Assembly (NCBI GenBank): GCA_019359235.1
Contig: JAHHHT010000010.1
Location: 1 to 64,000, forward strand
DNA: 64,000 bases
Source of the DNA: Oscillatoria princeps RMCB-10
GTDB taxonomy: Bacteria; Cyanobacteriota; Cyanobacteriia; Cyanobacteriales; Oscillatoriaceae
Reading direction: 5' to 3'
The position numbers and the translations under genes were made by a program. Positions 54,401-63,503 of the stretch are shown one piece after another. The first letter of the stretch is position 1; every line of letters starts with the position of its first letter. The notes under the pieces are model-generated. The model was not told the DNA's origin. It did not search any database and was given only the letters and a program-made list of their open reading frames with translations.

Positions 54401-55487
54401 GACAGTCGCTTTTTCTGATGAGGACGGCACCGTCAAACTCTCGAGCCTTGACGGCAAGGAAAAAACCACCCTCAAGGGGCATGGCAGTTCCGTCAACAGC
54501 GTAGCTTTCAGCCCGGACGGCAAGACAGTCGCTTCCGGTAGTTATGACGGCACCGTCAAACTCTGGAGCCTTGACGGCAAGGAAAAAGCCACTCTCAAGG
54601 GGCACAGAGGTGGGGTCCCGAGCGTGGCTTTCAGCCCGGACGGCAAGACAGTCGCTTCCGGTGGTGAGGACGGCACCGTCAAACTCTGGAGCCTTGACGG
54701 TCAGGAAAAAGCCACTCTCAAGGGGCACAGCCGTGAGGTCTGGAGCGTAGCTTTCAGCCCCAACGGCAAGACAGTCGCTTCCGCTAGTCAGGACGGCACT
54801 GTTATCCTGTGGAACCTGGATTTAGACGATTTATTAGCGCGGGGTTGCGACTGGGTGCGGGACTACCTGAACAACCCCAGTGCGAATCTCAGCAAGGAGG
54901 AGCGCCATCTGTGCGATGGCGTTAAGCTTAAGCCTTCGGCGCGGTTATTAGTGGAGGGAGGCAGATATTTAGCGGAAAACGGGGATATTGAGGGCGCAGT
55001 GGCTCAGTTTCAAAAAGCCAAAGAGCTAGAGCCTCGCCGGGAACTCAATCCAGAAGCTGACGCACGGCAATTTGCCGCGAAATCTTTGATTGATAAGGGA
55101 GAAAGCCTTGTGCGGGAGGGAAAAGTCAGGGAAGCTATAGCAGCATACGCCCAAGCGCAGAAGCTGGCTCCAACGCTGGAAATTTCAGCTAATTCTTGGG
55201 ACAAACTCTGTTGGTACGGCAGTCTGCACCGGCATGCCAAAGACGTGATGTTTGCCTGTGAGAAGGCGGTGGCGCTTGCGCCTGAAGATGGAGGTATTCG
55301 GGACAGTCGCGGTGTGGCTAGGGCGATAGCCGGCAATAAAAAAGGAGCAATTGAGGACTTTCAGGCATTTATCAAGTGGACTGGCAGTGCTGATTATAAA
55401 TCGCACCGGCAGCGCTGGATTGATGCCCTCAAAGCCGGGAAGACTCCTTTCACGGATGAAGAGATTTCGAGGCTATTGAAGGAGTAA
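51423..55487 (+). CDS. AAA-like ATPase + 14 WD40 repeats + TPR
   Basis: A 1354-residue protein. Residues 1-330 are an AAA-like (AAA_35-type) domain with [12 protein letters not shown] (~44-55) as P-loop and [11 protein letters not shown] (~139-149) as Walker B. A charged coiled coil (~425-468) precedes one membrane helix (~470-492, [20 protein letters not shown]). Residues ~565-1130 hold 14 WD40 units of 41 residues, enough for two seven-bladed propellers. TPR-like helices fill 1145-1340. Unit 11 has LSSLDG where others have LWSLDG. Such proteins are signalling scaffolds in filamentous cyanobacteria; the input is unknown. Confidence 0.92.
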   Translation: MNTEPYSIYHIGGSLPPDSPTYVKRPADEELYEAVIAGEFCYVLNSRQMGKSSLRVRTMQRLQAEGVACAALDLTAIGSQNLTSEQWYAGIVRHLVKSLELADKVNVPSWWKEREFLSSVQRMDEFIESVLLAEISAKIVIFIDEIDSILSLKFDTDDFFALIRAGYNKRADKPEYSRLSFVLLGVCTPSDLIADKNRTPFNIGRAIAMTGFQMPAAMPLAGGLSAAVENPEAVLGEILAWTGGQPFLTQKVCKLVGLNRQDAESAKKEGDASWVGKLIQVRVIENWEAQDEPEHLKTIRVRIVRSQERASRLLGLYQQILREGGVAADDSPEQMELRLSGLVVRQLGRLEVANRIYGEVFNAGWVEKELGNLRPYAEVFRAWLAASRQDESRLLRGQALRDALAWAASKSLSNEDYQFLTASQQVDLATEQQARQMEKLEADIALDAEKKARVDAELEREKKVRQVAQGRNRIAAVLLALVTAVSGLAVFQWAEAEKGKVNAEIDALTLSSEKLFAVNRELEALVEGIKAAKQLSRWGVGAGRKTPVVGALQQAVYGVRERNRLAGYSAWVNSVAFSPDRKTVVSAGEDGTVKLWSLDGKKKATFQGHSGWVWSVAFSPDGKTVASGGEDGTVTLWSLDGKEKATLKGHSRAVRSVAFSPDGKTVASAGDDPTVKLWSLDGQEKATLKGHSREVWSVAFSPDGKTVASASVDGTVKLWSLEGQEKTTLKGHSGGPVNSVAFSPDGKTVASGGADGTVTLWSLDGQEKATLKGHSREVVSVAFSPDGKTVASASNDGTVKLWSLEGQEKTTLKGHSSGVWSVAFSPDGKTLADASVDGTVKLWSLEGQEKTTLKGHSDGVRSVAFSPDGKTVASASDDDTVKLWSLDGQEKTTLKGHINDVRSVAFSPDGKTVASGSFDDTVKLWSLDGQEKTTLKGHSGDVWSVAFSPDGKTVASGSYDGTVKLWSLEGKEKTTLNGHPGWVTSVAFSPDGKTVAFSDEDGTVKLSSLDGKEKTTLKGHGSSVNSVAFSPDGKTVASGSYDGTVKLWSLDGKEKATLKGHRGGVPSVAFSPDGKTVASGGEDGTVKLWSLDGQEKATLKGHSREVWSVAFSPNGKTVASASQDGTVILWNLDLDDLLARGCDWVRDYLNNPSANLSKEERHLCDGVKLKPSARLLVEGGRYLAENGDIEGAVAQFQKAKELEPRRELNPEADARQFAAKSLIDKGESLVREGKVREAIAAYAQAQKLAPTLEISANSWDKLCWYGSLHRHAKDVMFACEKAVALAPEDGGIRDSRGVARAIAGNKKGAIEDFQAFIKWTGSADYKSHRQRWIDALKAGKTPFTDEEISRLLKE
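53120..54815 (+). repeat. Fourteen 123-base WD40-coding repeats
   Basis: Units of 123 bases are nearly identical, sharing AGCCCGGACGGCAAGACAGT and AAACTCTGGAGCCTTGA blocks. One unit carries an extra codon (GGP). Differences cluster in the blade-top codons before SVAFSP and in the (G/A)S...DGTV loop. Synonymous positions are also conserved, which points to recent expansion or gene conversion. Confidence 0.93.
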
Positions 55488-55581
55488 TATAGGGATGGGT
55501 TGATTGCCGGCATTCCCCCTCACCCCCAACCCCCTCTCCCACAAGGGGAGAGGGGGAGGCATGAAAAATAGCGGCGCAAAC

Positions 55582-55646
55582 TATAGCGTTTATATTTGGG
55601 TTGTGAGAGCGTAGAAACCGGGTTTCTGGAAGAAACCCGGTTTCTG
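55582..55646. mobile_element. Palindromic element, family B copy 4 (one end)
   Basis: TATAGCGTTTATATTTGGG at the left is followed by the GAAACCGGGTTTCTGGAAGA hairpin and AACCCGGTTTCTG. The right terminal repeat is absent. A CCCTCACCCCCAACCCCC repeat precedes it at 55517-55558. Both lie between convergent genes. Confidence 0.5.
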
Positions 55647-55672
55647 TCAGCACTCAACAAACTTTCTTGCTG

Positions 55673-57406
55673 TTAACTGTTTCCCTCACCGGCAGCGTGC
55701 GCCTCACTGTCTGCAGGCGGGGGAGTGACAGACTTAGCCTCAGCCGGCTTTTTCTCTGCTTCTACCACTGCTGGGTCGGTTCGTTTGGGGCGCAACAGCT
55801 GAGCAAAACCCTCCTCCTGTTTGGGCGCTTCTGCCGGTGGAGCCAGTTCCGCTTCCGGGGCGATTTCCTCAGCCTGCCCCCCCGCCGCCGCTTCCGTCTG
55901 TGCCGGTGCCTGTTCCCTGGCTGCTTCTACCAGTTCCGGGCTGGGGGGATTGGGGCGAACCAGTTGCGGCGGGGTTTCTTCCCTTGGCTCTGTTGCCGGG
56001 GGGGTGCTCTCCTCCACCGGCGCGGCTGGGGTGGCGGCTTCGGGTGCCCTCACCGCCTCCGGTTCGGGAAGCTCCTCGGGGGGCGCTTCTGCCGGTGGAG
56101 CCAGTTCCGCTTCCGGGGCGATTTCCTCAACCGGCTCCCGCGCCGCCGCATCTTTCACGTCCTCAGCGGATTTTCTGGCGGCTTCTAGCAGTTCTGGGCT
56201 GGGGGGATTGGGGCGAACCAGTTGCGGCTCCGCAGTGGTGGCGGAGTGTGCCGGTTCAACCCCTGTCGCCACTCCTTCAACGATCACTTCTGCATCTACA
56301 GTGGCAACTTGCAGCTCCACCTCGCCGATGGCTGGTTCCTCCAATTCGTCTGTTACCGGCTTCCCGGGTGCCCGAGGTTCAGATCCCACTGGAATGTGAA
56401 TCGATTCTGCGGAAGCCGGCTTTGGCGGCACCGGCTCAAAAGTCACATCCATTTCCAGCGGGAAGGCATCGTCATCGCTCAGTTCTGTTGCTGTCTCGGG
56501 AACGGCTTTTGCTGGGGGCGTCTTGGGGGCCGGCGGGCTCTTGGGCTTGTTAATCTTGCTCACCAGCCCCTGAATTGCTTCTTGGAGCTTGCTGAGCGCC
56601 AAGCTCACCGGCGCGAGGACAATGCCGGCACCGGCACCCGATGCCGGTTTGGCTTTATCCCGTACCGGCTTAACCGCAGCTGCTGGGGGTTTTGCCTGTA
56701 CGGAAGGCTGTGGGGGCTCGGGCTCAAACCCTTCTTCCTCCAGTGTTTCTTCCTCTGGTGGGGCAGCAGATTCAGCGGTTGCTCCCTCTAGGGCTGCTGC
56801 TGCCGGTATTTTTTCAGGTTCGCTTTGGGTTGGAGCCGGTGCCGGTGCGACTGCAGCCGATGGAGCCGGTTGTTCTGCTGCGGGAACTTCTGGAGTGAGC
56901 GCTTCAGTTGGAGTTGCCGTTGCGGCAACGATCGCTTCTTCCTTTGGCGGCATTTCTTCCGAGAGCGCTTGTGGTGCGGCAGCTTTTTCTGGCTCCGGTG
57001 CCGGTGCCGGGGTTTGCACTTTAGGCTGAGGAGTTTGCGCAAGCCCAGCCTTTGGCTGTTGGGGCTTGCCTTTGAACAAGCCGGTGACGCGCCCGCTCAG
57101 CTGGGACACGCCGGCGGACAGCTTCTCTTGAGAAACCTGAGTCCGCTCTCCGCTTGGGGTGACTTCCCGTCTCAAGCGCAGGGTTTGCCAGCCCAACCAG
57201 CCCAAGAGGGCGACGCTGGCTGATTCCCCGAGAAGCACAGCGCCGGTGATCCGCCCAGCACAGAACCACAACACCAAGGCGTAGAACATTGCCACGCCAC
57301 TCCAGATCAAGTCCCCTTTGCGATGGACTTCTGGGAAGAAGAAGGCTGCCATATAAAGGGCAAAGCCACCGATACCTACTGCCAGCGCCAGAATATATGA
57401 GAGCAT
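55673..57406 (-). CDS. Ycf66 family membrane protein with a long acidic/proline tail
   Basis: A 577-residue protein. Residues 1-85 match Ycf66: MLSYILALAVGIGGFALYMA, FFPEVHRKGDLIWSG, CAGRITGAVLLGESASVALL, with two or three membrane helices. The rest, about 480 residues, is Pro/Ala/Glu-rich and likely disordered. It contains repeats: PQLVRPNPPSPEL occurs twice and EEIAPEAELAPPAEAP twice. Ycf66 is conserved in cyanobacteria and some plastids, but its function is not established. The tail is far longer than the core. Confidence 0.88.
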   Translation of the reverse strand: MLSYILALAVGIGGFALYMAAFFFPEVHRKGDLIWSGVAMFYALVLWFCAGRITGAVLLGESASVALLGWLGWQTLRLRREVTPSGERTQVSQEKLSAGVSQLSGRVTGLFKGKPQQPKAGLAQTPQPKVQTPAPAPEPEKAAAPQALSEEMPPKEEAIVAATATPTEALTPEVPAAEQPAPSAAVAPAPAPTQSEPEKIPAAAALEGATAESAAPPEEETLEEEGFEPEPPQPSVQAKPPAAAVKPVRDKAKPASGAGAGIVLAPVSLALSKLQEAIQGLVSKINKPKSPPAPKTPPAKAVPETATELSDDDAFPLEMDVTFEPVPPKPASAESIHIPVGSEPRAPGKPVTDELEEPAIGEVELQVATVDAEVIVEGVATGVEPAHSATTAEPQLVRPNPPSPELLEAARKSAEDVKDAAAREPVEEIAPEAELAPPAEAPPEELPEPEAVRAPEAATPAAPVEESTPPATEPREETPPQLVRPNPPSPELVEAAREQAPAQTEAAAGGQAEEIAPEAELAPPAEAPKQEEGFAQLLRPKRTDPAVVEAEKKPAEAKSVTPPPADSEAHAAGEGNS

Positions 57407-58003
57407 GTTTGCCGGAACCCCCCGCGTCGCACAAGATTTTCCACCGATTTTTCGTAACCAGGCTTATTTTATCGTTCCGGCAGTCTCTTGATCTCTTTCT
57501 TTCGGGACACTCACCTGTAGGGTGCGTTCCGCCCTACAGCTCCCCACTTCTGCAGAAGACTCTATAACGCGGAACGCACCCTCCCTTTCTGGCCCTCCGC
57601 ACAAAGGGCCACTGCGCTAAGACCGCACGGCGGAACGCCTCCGCAGGCTGGCTCTTGAGGGATTCCGCCAGCTTAACAAGCAGGTGACTTTTATCTATTC
57701 CGCTTAATTAGTTAATAATATTTTCACTGCCAGTTCCGCTTTTAAGCTAATAAAAGCCATAAAATATCCTAACTGTTTAATAAGTCTACAAACAGATATA
57801 AAGTCAGCTTTCTTTAAAGCCACCGGCCAGACTTGTGCCAGAAGATAAGATGTCCGGTTAATTGTCCGCAATTAATTTCTACCGGCAGCACCCGCTCTCC
57901 CCGACTCTTAATGTCTTCTTTACAGGCTCTCCCAGTGAGGGCGGGCTACCCTGAGTGAAGGAGCAGCTACTGTTCCCGAAATTACAGAGTTGAACAATAA
58001 CGT
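57407..58003. other. Divergent region between the ycf66-like gene and gnd
   Basis: A GTAGGGTGCGTTCCGCC ... GGCGGAACGCACCC-type palindrome spans 57518-57582, with a degenerate second one to 57660. 57680-57830 is strongly AT-rich and likely holds promoters (TTAATAATATTTTC near 57710, TATAAAG near 57797). No gene. Confidence 0.5.
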
Positions 58004-59422
58004 ATGACAAAGCAGAGCTTTGGTGTGATTGGTTTAGCCGTCATGGGGGAGAACCTGGCGCTGAACGTTGAGCGCAACGGTTTCCCGATCGCGGTGTACA
58101 ACCGAACTCCCGAGAAAACGGATGCCTTTATGGCCATCCGAGCCAAGGGCAAGAATGTCAAAGCCGCCTATTCCCTGGAAGAATTTGTCCAGTCGCTGGA
58201 GCGCCCCCGCAAAATCCTGATCATGGTGAAAGCCGGCGCGCCGGTGGATGGGGTGATTGAGCAGCTCAAACCCCTGCTGGAGCCGGGTGACATCATTATA
58301 GACGGCGGCAACTCCCTGTATGACGACACGGCTCGCCGCACCCGCGACTTGGAGGCGACTGGGTTCCGGTTTATCGGCATGGGAGTCAGCGGCGGTGAGG
58401 AAGGGGCGCTGAATGGCCCGAGCCTGATGCCGGGAGGCACGAAAGACTCCTACGAGTATTTGGAGCCAATTTTAGCCAAGATAGCCGCGCAAGTCGATGA
58501 CGGCCCCTGCGTCACCTATATTGGCCCTGGCGGTGCCGGTCACTACGTCAAGATGGTGCACAACGGCATTGAGTACGGCGACATGCAGCTGATTGCGGAA
58601 GCCTATGACCTGCTGGAGAATACCTTGGGGCTCGACCACAATCAGCTGCACGAGGTGTTTGCCGAGTGGAACACCACCGAAGAGCTAAACTCCTACCTGA
58701 TTGAGATTACAGCTGACATCTTCAAGCAAATCGACCCAGAGACGAACAAGCCTGTGGTTAATTTGATTCTGGATGCGGCGGGGCAAAAAGGCACGGGGCG
58801 CTGGACGGTACAGAGTGCCTTGGAACTGGGCGTGTGCATCCCGACGATGACAGCGGCGGTGAATGGCCGTATCATGTCTTCCTACAAGCAGGAGCGGGTG
58901 GCAGCCTCAAAGACGCTCACCGGCCCGAGCGGCAAGTATGAGGGTGATACTAAAGAGTTTATCAACAAAATTCGCGACGCCCTCTACTGCTCAAAGATTT
59001 GCTCCTACGCTCAGGGCATGGCCCTGTTGAGCACCGCTTCTAAGACGTTTGGCTACAACTTGAATCTGAGTGAAATTTCCCGGATTTGGAAGGGCGGATG
59101 CATTATTCGGGCTGGGTTCCTGAATAAGATTAAAACCGCTTTCAATGACAGTCCGACTCTGCCAAACTTGCTATTAGCGCCGGAGTTCAAGCAAACGATT
59201 TTAGACCGGCAGGATGCCTGGCGGGAGGTGATCGCGGTGTCGGCGAAGCTGGGAGTGCCGGTGCCGGCGTTCAGCGCCTCGCTGGATTACTTCGACAGCT
59301 ACCGGCGCGACCGCTTGCCGCAAAATCTCACCCAAGCTCAGCGCGACTACTTCGGTGCCCACACCTACGAGCGCATTGACAAACCGGGCGTCTTCCACAC
59401 TCAATGGACTGAGACGGAGTAG
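58004..59422 (+). CDS. gnd: 6-phosphogluconate dehydrogenase (decarboxylating)
   Basis: A 472-residue enzyme of the oxidative pentose phosphate pathway: it turns 6-phosphogluconate and NADP+ into ribulose 5-phosphate, CO2 and NADPH, the main night-time NADPH source in cyanobacteria. GLAVMGENLALNVERNGF binds NADP, YNRTPEK follows, and GGAGHYVKMVHNGIEYGDMQ carries the catalytic Lys and substrate site. GTGRWTVQSALELGV and the C-terminal FGAHTYERIDKPG-like block are typical. Length is canonical. Confidence 0.97.
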   Translation: MTKQSFGVIGLAVMGENLALNVERNGFPIAVYNRTPEKTDAFMAIRAKGKNVKAAYSLEEFVQSLERPRKILIMVKAGAPVDGVIEQLKPLLEPGDIIIDGGNSLYDDTARRTRDLEATGFRFIGMGVSGGEEGALNGPSLMPGGTKDSYEYLEPILAKIAAQVDDGPCVTYIGPGGAGHYVKMVHNGIEYGDMQLIAEAYDLLENTLGLDHNQLHEVFAEWNTTEELNSYLIEITADIFKQIDPETNKPVVNLILDAAGQKGTGRWTVQSALELGVCIPTMTAAVNGRIMSSYKQERVAASKTLTGPSGKYEGDTKEFINKIRDALYCSKICSYAQGMALLSTASKTFGYNLNLSEISRIWKGGCIIRAGFLNKIKTAFNDSPTLPNLLLAPEFKQTILDRQDAWREVIAVSAKLGVPVPAFSASLDYFDSYRRDRLPQNLTQAQRDYFGAHTYERIDKPGVFHTQWTETE

Positions 59423-59699
59423 GAAACCCAGCTTGCCTTCCACGTTGCCAAACTAGCAAGCAGCAAAACCGCTGGTTTCCACCGGCTCTATTCAAAGTTA
59501 GACAGGCGGTATTCTGAGGTTACCGGGGGGGCTGCCGCCTCCCTTTAGTCTAATTTTAATTTTGGATTTTAGATTTTGGATTGGGCATTGGGCGATCGGG
59601 CAGCTGACCCAGCACACCCGGTTTCTATTATATTTCAGCCATGCAGAAACTGGGTTTTAAATCCCCACTCAAATTACATCACGACTGACATCGGACGGG

Positions 59700-60881
59700 T
59701 TATGAAACAAATGTTTCGAGCCCTACGACATCATCAGAGATATCGATTTTCCGATTCCTTAACTTTTGATTTAAAACGAGTTTTGGCGACGACCCCTCGA
59801 TATCAACCACTAAAATTCTTGCCTCTCTACAAGAAATATTCAAAATCCTCGACCGTCTACAAACCTTGAGAAAAATATACAAATATTTGGCTTCGCATTT
59901 AATTATTGCTTCACAACTCAGTGTAGTTTCTTTTCCAAATTTATAACTTGGAGTGTCAGAAACTATCAAGCTCCCTAAATTAAGCATTTTTTCAAATTGC
60001 ACTCGATTCTCTTCCGTGCTGACCCTTGACAAATAAATACTTTTCTTACCATCTTGAATTATTGCCCATACGGGATGAAGTTTGGAAATTGCCAGAATCT
60101 TAATATTCCCAATATTCCTTCCTTCCCACGATTCTCCGCCCCACGATCCTCTTGAAATTGATTGACGATTTAGATAATTCACAACTTCATTGCCAACATC
60201 GAGTGTAAAAAGCAGAATATTCTCGCCACTTCCGCCCATGCAACAATATCGTTGAATAATACACCATTGAGATAGTTCGGGGTTTAGCCATTGGTGGATG
60301 AGATGATGATTTACACCTCTTATTTGAACCTTGGAAATAATTAGAAGCTTATGATGATTGCTAATATCGACACGCAATATAAATACTGGGTAGTAAATAT
60401 TGTCGAGAAGATAAGCAGTATTTTTATACAGCAAAATGTCATGGGCATTCTTCTTGATACCATATCTGTTAAGAAACGAATGAATTTCTAAGTTCAATTC
60501 ACCCAAAACTTCTAAACTTTGGTTGAGGGCTAAAAATTTACCTTCCGTTGATACAAAAATTATTTTGCCATCTGTTGCCATTGCCGGGACGGTTTCATCT
60601 TGAAATTCTCGGCAATTTTGCTTTTCCAAATTTTTTGTCAATTTGACGACGACTGAAGTGGTCGTCTTAACTCTAAAATCCCTCGGTTTACTGCTGACAA
60701 ATACATGGCTGTCAGTTACGACAAACTGGGCAATATCGTGTTGTTCTAGCGGTTGAGTTGTTTTACTTACATCATACAATTGACGGGAAGGATTGTAAAC
60801 GAGTCGTGTTAGTTGATTGCGGTTGACCAGCAATAAGTCCGAAAAAGGATTGTTCGATGACAATGGTAGGTTAGTCTTCAT
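59700..60881 (-). CDS. AT-rich gene of unknown function
   Basis: A 393-residue protein if started at 60881 (MKTNLPLSSNNPFSDLLLVN). I do not recognise it. It is rich in short beta-strand-like stretches (FVVTDSHVFVSSKP, GKIIFVSTEGKFLALNQ, AYLLDNIYYPVFILRVDI), which would suit a beta-propeller. No Walker or catalytic motif is visible. Base composition is clearly more AT-rich than its neighbours, suggesting transfer. The frame stays open to 61085, but that part overlaps an opposing WD40 remnant, so I exclude it. Confidence 0.55.
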   Translation of the reverse strand: MKTNLPLSSNNPFSDLLLVNRNQLTRLVYNPSRQLYDVSKTTQPLEQHDIAQFVVTDSHVFVSSKPRDFRVKTTTSVVVKLTKNLEKQNCREFQDETVPAMATDGKIIFVSTEGKFLALNQSLEVLGELNLEIHSFLNRYGIKKNAHDILLYKNTAYLLDNIYYPVFILRVDISNHHKLLIISKVQIRGVNHHLIHQWLNPELSQWCIIQRYCCMGGSGENILLFTLDVGNEVVNYLNRQSISRGSWGGESWEGRNIGNIKILAISKLHPVWAIIQDGKKSIYLSRVSTEENRVQFEKMLNLGSLIVSDTPSYKFGKETTLSCEAIIKCEAKYLYIFLKVCRRSRILNISCREARILVVDIEGSSPKLVLNQKLRNRKIDISDDVVGLETFVS

Positions 60882-60891
60882 TTTTTTAGTA

Positions 60892-61095
60892 TTGAGTCTG
60901 GATGGGAAGACTTTTGTCGGCTGCGGTAGTGATGACGGTAGAGTGCGGTTGTGATACTTGAAAATCAACCTCCAAGGTGAACCGCTCAAAGGACATGAGG
61001 GTCTTGTCTTCTCAGTCGCCATCAGTGTGGATGGGAAGATAGTCGTTAGTGGTGGCGATCGCGGAATTGTGTGGTTGTGGGACACCGGCCTATAG
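60892..61095 (+). pseudogene. WD40-repeat fragment, decayed
   Basis: Read rightward, this gives LSLDGKTFVGCGSDDGRVRL, a TGA where WD40 proteins have Trp, then INLQGEPLKGHEGLVFSVAI, SVDGKIVVSGGDRGIVWLWD and a TAG. That is about one and a half WD40 blades with an in-frame stop. No start or upstream blade is present. It is the residue of a WD40 protein gene, similar in type to the two WD40 genes in the window. It immediately abuts the AT-rich gene. Confidence 0.8.
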
Positions 61096-61541
61096 ATTCA
61101 GCCGGCTGTATTTAGGGTTGCCCCCTTCGGACATCTCCGGATCATTATCACACTGCTTTTTTCTGACTTGCTTTTTATCTTATCACTGCTGCTTTTTGAT
61201 TGTCAATGCCAATTCTGGAATTTTTTCTTAAATCCCAGGCAGTGGTCTGAATGTCTTCCCGTTGCTCTCCGGTTTTTAAGCTTAACACATCCTCTCCGGA
61301 GTCTGTGAAGACCTAACCCTGACGATTTTATAGCAGTAGACAGTCAGTTTAGGACATGGGCATCACCCATGCATGGCATTGGGGCACTGGGCGATGGGGC
61401 ATTGCTGTGAGTCTTCCCCATTTCTGGGGCCATGCGCCTCACGGCCATGCGCCAGCGGGGAGTTAACGCAACTCGATAAAAACAAAGCGGTCGCACTCTC
61501 AGGCGGAGGCGACCGCAGGAAAAAGGGCTAGGAGCTAACCG
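61096..61541. other. Gap beyond the kinase gene
   Basis: It has a family A left end (TATAGCAGTAGACAGTCAGT) at 61329 followed by TTAGGACATGGG, with no matching right end. Short GGGGCACTGGGCGATGGGGC-type repeats lie near 61380-61405. AGGCGGAGGCGACCGC near 61501 and GCGGTCGCACTCTCAG near 61485 could form a hairpin after the kinase stop. No gene. Confidence 0.45.
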
Positions 61542-63503
61542 CTAAGGACACAGACGCCACAGCTTGATAGTGTCATCAAAACTGCCGCTGACGAGGGTTT
61601 TACCGGCAGGGCTGAAAGCCAACTTGACCTCCGATGAGTGCCCCTTGAGCGTGCCCCGCTCGGTGCCGGTGTCGGGCTGCCAGAGTTTGATAGTGCCGCC
61701 ATAATCGCCGCTGGCGACCGTCTGGCCATCCGGGCTGAAGGCGACCGACCAAACTTTATCTGAATGGCCCGTGAAAGTGTTGAGTAACTCGCCGGTTTTT
61801 AAATCCCAAATCTTAACAGTGCGATCCCAGCTGCCACTGGCGATTTTTTGGCCATCGGGGCTGACCGCCACCGACCAAACCGCCTCTCCATGACCGTGAA
61901 GCGTGCGCCGCAGCTTGCCGGAACGAGCGCTCCACAGCTTGACAGTGCCGTCCGTACTGCCTGTCACTAGCATCTTGCCATCGGCAGAGAAAGCGACTGA
62001 CTGAACGTCTGCTGTGTGCCCCCGCAGGGTGCGCAGCAATTTGCCGGTGCGGGCGCTCCACAGTTTAACCGTTTTGTCTTCGCTGACACTGGCGATTTTC
62101 TGGCTGTCAGGGCTGAGGGCAACAGAGAGCACCGCCCCAGAATGGCTGTAGAGCGTGCTTCTCAACTGGCCGGTTTTCAGATTCCAAAGCTTGACAGTCT
62201 TGTCCTCGCCGCCACTGGCCATAATCGCGCCATCCGGGCTGATGGCCACTGACCAAACCGCTCCGGAATGCCCCGCCAGAATGCCCGTCAGCTGGCCGGT
62301 GTTCAGCTGCCTGAGCTGGATTGTCCCGTCATAGCTGCCACCGGCGACGGTCTGGCCATCGGGGCTGACGGCCACCGTCCAAAATGGGCCGTTCTTCCCC
62401 TCAATGGTGCGCAGGGGCTGAATTTCGTCCCACATGTAGGGAGTTGAGTACCCGATTTCTGGGGGGGCGAGCAGCACCTCTGGGGGCATTAAAGCGGTTT
62501 GCGGCACAGGAGCCGGCACGCGAGAGGTGAGGTTCCCGACAAGCAGCGCCAGTGCCGCCCCGCCCAAAGCGCTGACAGCCAGCCGCTTCTGGCGAGGGCT
62601 GACCGGCGGAAGCATCCACGAATTCAGGTCTTTGAGGACTTCATCGGCGGATTCATAGCGCTGCTTGCTGCTGCGCCGCACCATTTTGTCGAGAATCTGG
62701 CCCAAAGAATAGCTGACCGGCGTTTTGATGTAGTCCCGCCACACCCAGGCATCGGCTTTGATATCGAACATATCAAAGGGAGACACTTGAGTGAGCAAAT
62801 AAATGCAGGTGACGCCCAAGCTGTAGAGGTCGCTGCTGCTGGTGGCTTGACCTTTCGTTTGTTCCGGTGCGGCGTACTCGGCAGAGCCGCTCACCGGCCC
62901 TTGGGTGCCAAAGCTAAAGCCGGTGCGCAGGGAACCGTCTCCAAAATCAACCAAAACCAGGCGGCTGTCCGACCGGCGGCGAATGATATTTTCTGGCTTG
63001 ATGTCGCCGTGAATCATCTGGCGCTCGTGAACAAACGCCAGCACCGGCAGTATATCCCTGAGCAACTTGCGGATGCTGCTCTCGCTGAAAGTGCCGCTAC
63101 TGGCCAGGGAGCGGGCTAAATTTTCCCCCTCGATATACTCTTGCACCAAATACTGGTGGCCATCTTCTTCAAAAGACGCCCACAGTTTGGGAATGTGGGC
63201 GTGTTTGCCCAACTCATCGAGGCGGGAAGCAAAGATGCGAAATAGCGCCGAACCCCCTCCTTTGACGGGGGTTCCAGAGGGGGTGCTGGCGTCTTGCGGG
63301 AAAAACTGCTTGATCGCGCAGCGCGGTTGGGCCGGTTGGTCCTCATCCACTGCGAGATAGGTTCGGCCAAAGGCCCCCTGGCCAAGCAGTGCGATGGCCC
63401 GGTAGCGGTCTTTGAGCGACAATTTTGACCCACAGGTGAGGCAAAACCCTGTCCCGTCAGGATTCTGGGGATTCTGGCAATCGGAATTGAGGCAGTAACT
63501 CAT
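61542..63503 (-). CDS. Ser/Thr protein kinase with seven WD40 repeats
   Basis: A 653-residue protein. An N-terminal four-Cys zinc ribbon (Cys4, 9, 21, 24) leads into a Hanks-type kinase: GQGAFGRTY (41-49), Lys65 (CAIKQFF), IHGDIKPENI with Gly in place of the Arg of HRD, LVDFGDG and a SAEYAAPEQ activation-loop end. A membrane helix (~310-328, AVSALGGAALALLVGNL) follows. Residues ~370-653 form seven WD40 units, one propeller, presumably outside the cytoplasm. HGD in place of HRD is common in this cyanobacterial group. I chose the ATG at 63503 (MSYCLNSDC); another lies 12 bases upstream. Confidence 0.9.
   Translation of the reverse strand: MSYCLNSDCQNPQNPDGTGFCLTCGSKLSLKDRYRAIALLGQGAFGRTYLAVDEDQPAQPRCAIKQFFPQDASTPSGTPVKGGGSALFRIFASRLDELGKHAHIPKLWASFEEDGHQYLVQEYIEGENLARSLASSGTFSESSIRKLLRDILPVLAFVHERQMIHGDIKPENIIRRRSDSRLVLVDFGDGSLRTGFSFGTQGPVSGSAEYAAPEQTKGQATSSSDLYSLGVTCIYLLTQVSPFDMFDIKADAWVWRDYIKTPVSYSLGQILDKMVRRSSKQRYESADEVLKDLNSWMLPPVSPRQKRLAVSALGGAALALLVGNLTSRVPAPVPQTALMPPEVLLAPPEIGYSTPYMWDEIQPLRTIEGKNGPFWTVAVSPDGQTVAGGSYDGTIQLRQLNTGQLTGILAGHSGAVWSVAISPDGAIMASGGEDKTVKLWNLKTGQLRSTLYSHSGAVLSVALSPDSQKIASVSEDKTVKLWSARTGKLLRTLRGHTADVQSVAFSADGKMLVTGSTDGTVKLWSARSGKLRRTLHGHGEAVWSVAVSPDGQKIASGSWDRTVKIWDLKTGELLNTFTGHSDKVWSVAFSPDGQTVASGDYGGTIKLWQPDTGTERGTLKGHSSEVKLAFSPAGKTLVSGSFDDTIKLWRLCP

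Noticed and set aside
53076-54728. A 550-residue open frame on the minus strand inside the AAA-WD40 gene
   Set aside because: It is the mirror of the 123-base WD40 repeats. The period is a multiple of three, so the antisense frame stays open without selection; the plus-strand product has clear domain structure.
59576-59869. A 97-residue plus-strand frame overlapping the end of the AT-rich gene
   Set aside because: It begins in a TTGGATTGGGCATTGGG-type intergenic repeat and then runs antisense to the longer, better-supported gene.
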